Source: Photobacterium aquae
GTDB lineage: Bacteria > Pseudomonadota > Gammaproteobacteria > Enterobacterales > Vibrionaceae
Direction of reading: 5' to 3'
Assembly: GCF_001029445.1 (NCBI RefSeq)
Contig: NZ_LDOT01000024.1
Span: forward strand, 62,001-126,000
DNA: 64,000 nt
Shown: in pieces, positions 59,288-64,000 of the stretch
Layout: each line of letters starts with the position of its first letter
Numbering within the stretch: position 1 is the stretch's first letter
Notes under the pieces: generated by a model
What the model saw: only the letters and a program-made list of their open reading frames with translations
The model's database searches: none
What the model was told of the DNA's origin: nothing
Position numbers and translations under genes: made by a program

Positions 59288-59317
59288 AAAAAACCTACCG
59301 GCTAGCGGTAGGTTTTT
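59288..59317. terminator. Bidirectional terminator between the lipoprotein gene and cysN
   Basis: An AAAAACCTACCG / CGGTAGGTTTTT stem with a 5-base loop and T-runs both ways. Confidence 0.92.
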
Positions 59318-59362
59318 ACTGTGACGCTCATCGTATGCGGCTCACCGAGAGCCTCTCACGCA

Positions 59363-60778
59363 TTAAACGGCCTTGCAGTCCCATTCAGGGAAATGGGTGC
59401 GAATATACAGGTTAAGCGCTTTCTCTGCTTCTGTGTAGACTCGCTCCTCGGCCTTCGTATCCCCAACCGCATCGGTAGATTTCACCATTCCTGCACCCAC
59501 CGTCACGTTGGTCATCTTGTCGATGATAATAAACGAACCGGTCTTCGGCAGAGCCGTATAGCTATCAAGCGGTACAGGCTCGGACAACACCACACTGGCC
59601 AACGAGATTTCATTGAGCTCCTGAGTCGTGGCATTGTGTTCATGCTCAACCAAATTGTTGACATCGAGCTTATGGAGGATTTGCGTCAGCTTGCCGCTGC
59701 ACGTCTTGGTGGCGAACTTAAAGCCGTAATCACGGTTGATCTTCAGCTTGTCCTCGTCCATCCACACCACATTGGCAACAAACTTGTTAGTGCAAACCGG
59801 CTGGTTCTCAGGATGAACCAGCATATCGCCACGAGAAATATCAATCTCATCGTCCAGTGTCAGGGTAATAGCCATACCTGACTGCGCCTTGAGCAAATTG
59901 CCATCATAGGTGTAAATCGACTTCACGGTCGAACGCTTCCCTGACGGCAAGGCCAGCACTTCATCACCGACATGGATCGTCCCCGATGCCAGCGTGCCGC
60001 AGTAACCGCGAAAATCCAAATTCGGGCGATTGACGTACTGGACAGGGAAACGCATGGTTTCGAGATCCTTGTCCTTGTCGATCTTGACCGTTTCCAGCAG
60101 CTTCATCAGCGGCGCGCCCGGATACCAGTCCATATGCTCGCTAGGCTTCACCACGTTGTCGCCTTTCAGGGCCGAAATAGGCACAAAGCGAATATCGTTG
60201 ATCGCAAAGTGCTTGGCCATCTCGCGGTAGTCATCTTTGATTTTCTGGTAGACATCGTGGTCGTAATCGACCAGATCCATCTTGTTGATCGCCACGATAA
60301 CGTGCTTGATCCCCAGCAGGCTGCAAATGAAGCTGTGGCGTCGGGTCTGGGTCTGAATTCCGTGGCGGGCATCGACTATCACAATCGCCAAATCACAGGT
60401 CGACGCACCAGTGGCCATATTGCGGGTATACTGCTCGTGCCCCGGAGTATCGGCAATAATGAACTTGCGCTTGTCGGTCGAAAAATAACGGTAGGCCACA
60501 TCGATGGTGATCCCCTGCTCGCGCTCCGACTGCAAGCCATCCACCAGCAGGGCCAGATCAAAGGCTTCGTTGGTGGTATTGAACTTCTGCGAATCTTTCT
60601 CGATAGCCGCCATCTGATCTTCATAGATCAACTTGCTGTCATACAGCAGACGACCAATCAGCGTTGACTTCCCGTCATCAACACTGCCGCACGTCAGGAA
60701 TCGGAGCAAATCCTTGTTCTCATGAACCTTAAGATAGGCTTCGATATCGGATCGAATGAGCTCTGATGAATGTGACAT
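59363..60778 (-). CDS. cysN: Sulfate adenylyltransferase subunit 1 CysN (GTPase)
   Basis: A 471-residue GTPase that drives APS formation by CysD. G1 is GSVDDGKSTLIGRLL (about residue 32), G3 DTPGHEQYTRNMATG, G4 INKMDLVDYD, followed by EF-Tu-like beta domains. E. coli CysN is 475 residues. AGGAA precedes the ATG, 18 bases after the DHH gene, so it should be co-transcribed with it and cysC. CysD is normally encoded directly upstream; here that place is taken by the DHH gene. Confidence 0.95.
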   Translation of the reverse strand: MSHSSELIRSDIEAYLKVHENKDLLRFLTCGSVDDGKSTLIGRLLYDSKLIYEDQMAAIEKDSQKFNTTNEAFDLALLVDGLQSEREQGITIDVAYRYFSTDKRKFIIADTPGHEQYTRNMATGASTCDLAIVIVDARHGIQTQTRRHSFICSLLGIKHVIVAINKMDLVDYDHDVYQKIKDDYREMAKHFAINDIRFVPISALKGDNVVKPSEHMDWYPGAPLMKLLETVKIDKDKDLETMRFPVQYVNRPNLDFRGYCGTLASGTIHVGDEVLALPSGKRSTVKSIYTYDGNLLKAQSGMAITLTLDDEIDISRGDMLVHPENQPVCTNKFVANVVWMDEDKLKINRDYGFKFATKTCSGKLTQILHKLDVNNLVEHEHNATTQELNEISLASVVLSEPVPLDSYTALPKTGSFIIIDKMTNVTVGAGMVKSTDAVGDTKAEERVYTEAEKALNLYIRTHFPEWDCKAV

Positions 60779-60795
60779 AGCTGTTCCTGTTATCG

Positions 60796-61779
60796 TTATA
60801 GCAACTGTTGGTAAAACTTATCGAGCGTATCCACAAACGCATCGTATTGATCAAACGGCAGCGCGTTGATCCCTGCGGCAGCCTGACGGCCACCACCGGT
60901 GACAAACTGGCAACAAACTTCGTCGGCACCGGTTCGCGCAGCAAGCGGCGCACGCACGCTCACGGTATAGGTCTGCGCAACGGCATCATCCAACGACGGG
61001 TTTTCAATCAGCACCGCATGGGCCTTGTTAGGCTCATCATTGGCAAGGGTATTACCGAACACCCCGCTGATCCGCCTCGCCCAAGGCTGCGCTGGCAGCA
61101 TATAGACACAGGCGGTGCGACTCTGGTACGCAGGTTGGCAACCGGCCACGTTCTGCAAATCGCTCTCGTAGCCCGCTTTCAGGACATAATACGGCGATGC
61201 CGGGTCATCAAGCAACGCAAACGGATCAGGGTACGCCTGCAGCGCACGGAACAGATCCCCCGGCGCAATGTGGAGATCGGCCAGGGTCGCGCCATAACCG
61301 TTGTAATTAATCAAGGTGCCCAGCTCTTGCAAAAACGCCGTTTGTGCCTCGTCAAGGCCACACTGCGCCGCCTTGTCGCGAGCTACCCGTAGCAGATTGT
61401 CGCCAAAGGCTCCGGCAATGGCCCAGTGGGCAAAGCGGCCGTCGAGCGCCTTGTCGACCAGCAGCGCGGTACAGGTCTCGGCAGCCAAATCGATCGTTGC
61501 ATCAAGAAGCGGACTATCAGGGATCTGACCGCTGCGGTGATGGTCGAAATAGACCACCGGCACGCCCTTCGCCAGCAGCGACGACAAGGCACCGATGTTC
61601 TTCTCCATCGAGATATCCAGCACCGTCACCGAGCCGGCATCGGCCGGGACGCGGGTCAGCAAGTTGATATCACGCTTGCCCCCAGTGACCAGCTCGGCAT
61701 CGCGCGGCTCGGCCCAACGCAACTGCAACAGGGCGATGATCCCATCGGCATCGCCATTGAATACATCGTAGTGCTTCAC
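60796..61779 (-). CDS. DHH/DHHA1 family phosphoesterase in a sulfate-activation operon
   Basis: A 327-residue phosphoesterase. DHH motifs: FNGDADGIIALLQL (metal-binding D-x-D-G, about residue 8), VLDISMEKN, YFDHHRSGQ (about 80) and AIAGAFGDN; the C-terminal DHHA1 substrate domain has GGGRQAAAG in place of the usual GGGH..AAG. Relatives such as NrnA/YtqI degrade short RNAs and dephosphorylate pAp. The start is GTG at 61779, whose GTGA overlaps the cysC stop. Placement between cysC and cysN suggests a role in removing PAP, like CysQ; that is inference. The specificity cannot be read from sequence. Confidence 0.85.
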   Translation of the reverse strand: MKHYDVFNGDADGIIALLQLRWAEPRDAELVTGGKRDINLLTRVPADAGSVTVLDISMEKNIGALSSLLAKGVPVVYFDHHRSGQIPDSPLLDATIDLAAETCTALLVDKALDGRFAHWAIAGAFGDNLLRVARDKAAQCGLDEAQTAFLQELGTLINYNGYGATLADLHIAPGDLFRALQAYPDPFALLDDPASPYYVLKAGYESDLQNVAGCQPAYQSRTACVYMLPAQPWARRISGVFGNTLANDEPNKAHAVLIENPSLDDAVAQTYTVSVRAPLAARTGADEVCCQFVTGGGRQAAAGINALPFDQYDAFVDTLDKFYQQLL

Positions 61780-62381
61780 TGTAGGTAGCCTTTTTCCAAG
61801 AGGTAAGCGACAACCTTGTCGGCACACTCCGCCACTGACAAGTACTCGGTTTGCAGATGCACCTCCGGGGCCAGCGGCGGCTCATAGGCCGAATCAATCC
61901 CCGTGAAATGCTTGATTTCACCGGCGCGAGCCTTCTTGTACAACCCTTTAGGATCACGCTGCTCACACACCGCCAGCGGGGTATCCACAAAAACCTCGAC
62001 AAACTGGCCTGGCCCAACCATCGCCCGCACCTGCTCGCGATCAGCGACGAACGGCGAGATAAACGCCGTCAGCACAATGGTGCCGGAATCGACAAACAAC
62101 TTAGCCACCTCGCCGATACGGCGGATATTCTCCACCCGCTCATGATCGGAGAAACCCAAATCACGGTTCAGGCCGTGGCGAACATTGTCGCCATCAAGCA
62201 GGTAGCTATGGCGCTGGTTTTCCAGCAGCTTGCTTTCCACCGCATTCGCAATGGTCGACTTACCGGAACCACTCAATCCGGTAAACCACAAAATAACGGG
62301 CTGCTGCTGTTTCAGCTGGCAGCGCTCTTCAAATGTGACAGTATGTCCATGCCACACCACATTTTCATTTTCACTCGACAT
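61776..62381 (-). CDS. cysC: Adenylylsulfate kinase CysC
   Basis: A 201-residue kinase that phosphorylates APS to PAPS. Walker A WFTGLSGSGKSTIANAVE is at about 32-48, and LDGDNVRHGLNRDLGFS, ENIRRIGEVAKLF and FVDTPLAVCEQRDPKGLYKK are typical. AAGGAAA precedes the ATG 9 bases after the permease gene. The stop overlaps the GTG of the next gene. Confidence 0.96.
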   Translation of the reverse strand: MSSENENVVWHGHTVTFEERCQLKQQQPVILWFTGLSGSGKSTIANAVESKLLENQRHSYLLDGDNVRHGLNRDLGFSDHERVENIRRIGEVAKLFVDSGTIVLTAFISPFVADREQVRAMVGPGQFVEVFVDTPLAVCEQRDPKGLYKKARAGEIKHFTGIDSAYEPPLAPEVHLQTEYLSVAECADKVVAYLLEKGYLQ

Positions 62382-62390
62382 TCCATTTCC

Positions 62391-64000
62391 TTAAAACGGG
62401 AAAAAAACCGGTATCGCGCTCAGGGCGACCACGCAATACACTAGGCTGACCGGCCAGCCCGCCCGAATAAAATCGCCAAAACGGTAATTGCCGGCATTCA
62501 TTACCATCAAATTGGTTTGATAGCCGTAAGGGCTAATAAACGAGGCACTGGCCGCGTAGGTCACCGCCATGACCATCGGCATATAATTCACCTGATAGAT
62601 CTGCGCAAACGCCAGTGCCATCGGCAACATGATCGCCGCCGCCGCGCTGTTGGTCATGGCCTCGGTCAGCACCACGGTGATTAAAAACAACCCGATATAC
62701 GCCAACATCACCGAGCTGTCCCCCAGCCCGGCAAACAGCCAGCCGGTAATTGCCGCAGCCAGCCCCGAATGGGAGAAGGCATAGGCGATAGTCAGCGCAC
62801 TCACCAACACCATCCACAGCTCGAACGGAAACCGTCGCCGGATCGAAGAGCCGTCAATCACCCCAGACATCACGCATACCAGTATATACAACGACAGGGT
62901 ATCAATCAGATTGAGCGGTGACACCACCGAGCCCAGAACGGCACAAGCAAACCCGAACACCGCCACTACATTCTGCCAACTGCTAAAGGGCTCGCGGATC
63001 TTCTTGTCATTAAGAATAAAGAAATTGCGGCTGAGGTTGGTGCGGCTATGGAAATCGGCACCGGCGGCCAACACCAGCTTGTCGCCGGTCGCAATCACCT
63101 GCTCACCCAACTTGCCTGACAGCGCCTCGCCGTTACGACTGATAGCCACCACCGCCGCGTCGAAACGGGAGCGGAAGTTAACCCGCTTGATGGTCTTGTT
63201 GATCAGCACCGACTCGGGGCTGACAATCACCTCCACCAAGTTGTCGTTGAGCAGGCGGTCCTGCTCGGCAAACACCACCAGCCCGTCAAACGTACTAAGC
63301 TGCTTCACCTCGCACACGTTGCCGGTGAAAATCAGCTTGTCGCCGGCCTCAATCACCGTTTCCGGCGTGACCGGCGAAATCAAGCGGCGACCGCGAACGA
63401 TCTCGGCCAGAAACAGCCCCTCCAGTGCCCGGAGCTTGTTCTGGCGCACCGTTTTACCAATCAGCTTGCTGTCGGCCGTAACCTCGGCATCAAGGAAGAA
63501 CGCCTCGGGCGAAAACGCATGGTAACCGTTGCTCGGCAGGCGCTGGCTAATCAAGAAAATGGTCGCGCCACAGGTTACCACCAAGGCCAACCCCACCGGC
63601 AAGAAGGTAAAGAAGCCCAATGCCGGATAGCCCTGCTCCTCAATCAGGCCGTTGACCACCAAATTGGTCGATGTGCCGATAAGGGTCAGGGTACCGCCGA
63701 GAATAGCAAAGTAAGACAGCGGAATAAGCAGGCGCGACGGCGGGTGGTCGCGCCCTTTGGTCAACGCTCCCATCAGGGTCGCTACCACCGCGGTATTATT
63801 CAAAACCGCCGAGCTCAGTACCGACACCCCAGCCAGATTGAACAGGGTCCAGCGGTACTGGGTACGCAGCAGCTTGCTGGAGAGCCACGGCAACAGATGC
63901 GAGCGCTCCAACGCCTGCGAGGCGACCATCAGCAGCAGCAAGGTCACCACCGAGCTGTTGGTGATGTTACCGAGGATAACGGTCTGATCGACCTGCCCCG
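62391..64000 (-). CDS. SLC13/DASS family permease with two TrkA-C domains (5' end outside window)
   Basis: At least 536 residues are visible and the frame stays open to the window end, so the true start is to the right; an internal GTG at 63950 is not the start. Hydrophobic helices flank two RCK-C (TrkA-C) domains at about 185-255 and 265-350 of the visible part (LFLAEIVRGRRLISPVTPET, VLINKTIKRVNFRSRFDAAV). SLC13 permeases carry dicarboxylates or sulfate with sodium. Position ahead of cysC in the same operon favours a sulfate transporter. GNITNSSVVTLLLLM near the visible N-end is typical. Confidence 0.88.
   Translation of the reverse strand, partial: GQVDQTVILGNITNSSVVTLLLLMVASQALERSHLLPWLSSKLLRTQYRWTLFNLAGVSVLSSAVLNNTAVVATLMGALTKGRDHPPSRLLIPLSYFAILGGTLTLIGTSTNLVVNGLIEEQGYPALGFFTFLPVGLALVVTCGATIFLISQRLPSNGYHAFSPEAFFLDAEVTADSKLIGKTVRQNKLRALEGLFLAEIVRGRRLISPVTPETVIEAGDKLIFTGNVCEVKQLSTFDGLVVFAEQDRLLNDNLVEVIVSPESVLINKTIKRVNFRSRFDAAVVAISRNGEALSGKLGEQVIATGDKLVLAAGADFHSRTNLSRNFFILNDKKIREPFSSWQNVVAVFGFACAVLGSVVSPLNLIDTLSLYILVCVMSGVIDGSSIRRRFPFELWMVLVSALTIAYAFSHSGLAAAITGWLFAGLGDSSVMLAYIGLFLITVVLTEAMTNSAAAAIMLPMALAFAQIYQVNYMPMVMAVTYAASASFISPYGYQTNLMVMNAGNYRFGDFIRAGWPVSLVYCVVALSAIPVFFPF

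Noticed and set aside
63948..63950. GTG 63950 as the start of the permease
   Set aside because: The frame remains open to base 64000 and the upstream residues (GQVDQTVILGNITNSS) are typical of the family, so the gene continues outside the window.

Overview
The window is chromosomal DNA from a gammaproteobacterium, almost certainly a member of the Vibrionaceae (Vibrio, Photobacterium, Grimontia or Enterovibrio type; I cannot fix the genus). The reasons are gene content and order: tig-clpP-clpX-lon-hupB-ppiD-comEA, a very long acidic FimV/HubP polar landmark protein inside the fabB-pdxB-asd-truA-accD-folC-dedD-cvpA-purF block, an AphB-type LysR regulator beside an RssB-type regulator, and a rhombosortase. 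I see no insertion sequence, prophage, integron or CRISPR array. Almost everything is core genome.

Layout. 1-4.6 kb: the end of dusC, an AT-rich acyltransferase that looks acquired, two cysteine-cluster proteins, a TIGR02647 protein, a Tim44-domain protein and a double TM2 protein. 4.6-7.3 kb: a TetR regulator with a palindromic operator, followed by an MFS transporter fused to a PlsC-type acyltransferase. 7.3-13.7 kb: the menaquinone operon menF-menD-menH-menC-menE, with menB missing between menH and menC. 14.2-18.8 kb: alaA, yfbR, a dGTPase-like gene, and tapT back to back with rhombosortase rrtA. 18.9-27.9 kb: comEA, ppiD, hupB, lon (with a clear heat-shock promoter), clpX, clpP and tig, that is, folding and proteolysis. 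28.3-33.9 kb: an SDR gene, tRNA-Arg(TCT), folD (with a PurR-type box), galU, rfaH and a POT peptide transporter. 34-37 kb: rssB, aphB and a YIP1 membrane protein. 37-52.3 kb: the long purF-to-fabB minus-strand block. 52.6-59.3 kb: mnmC, a Ser-rich exported protein, a beta-CASP RNA exonuclease, wecA, a 52-residue small protein and a lipoprotein. 59.3-64 kb: cysN, a DHH phosphoesterase, cysC and the C-terminal part of an SLC13-type permease that runs off the end.

How the parts connect. ClpXP and RssB, both encoded here, are the known route for RpoS turnover. FolD supplies formyl-tetrahydrofolate for purine synthesis, and both folD and cvpA-purF carry GCAAACGTTT-type PurR boxes. The fabB 3' region has the layout of FarS, the fatty-acid-responsive small RNA that Vibrio cholerae makes from the fabB 3' UTR, and a FadR-like site lies upstream of fabB. 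cysC, cysN and the permease belong to sulfate uptake and activation; the DHH protein between them is a reasonable candidate for recycling the 3'-phosphoadenosine 5'-phosphate by-product.

Most interesting observations: the structured RNA and FarS-like region between fabB and pdxB; the DHH phosphoesterase embedded in a sulfate-activation operon that lacks cysD nearby; the menB gap in the men operon; the hairpin-rich leader of the RNA exonuclease gene; and small terminal-inverted-repeat elements with ATACCCAAG ends.
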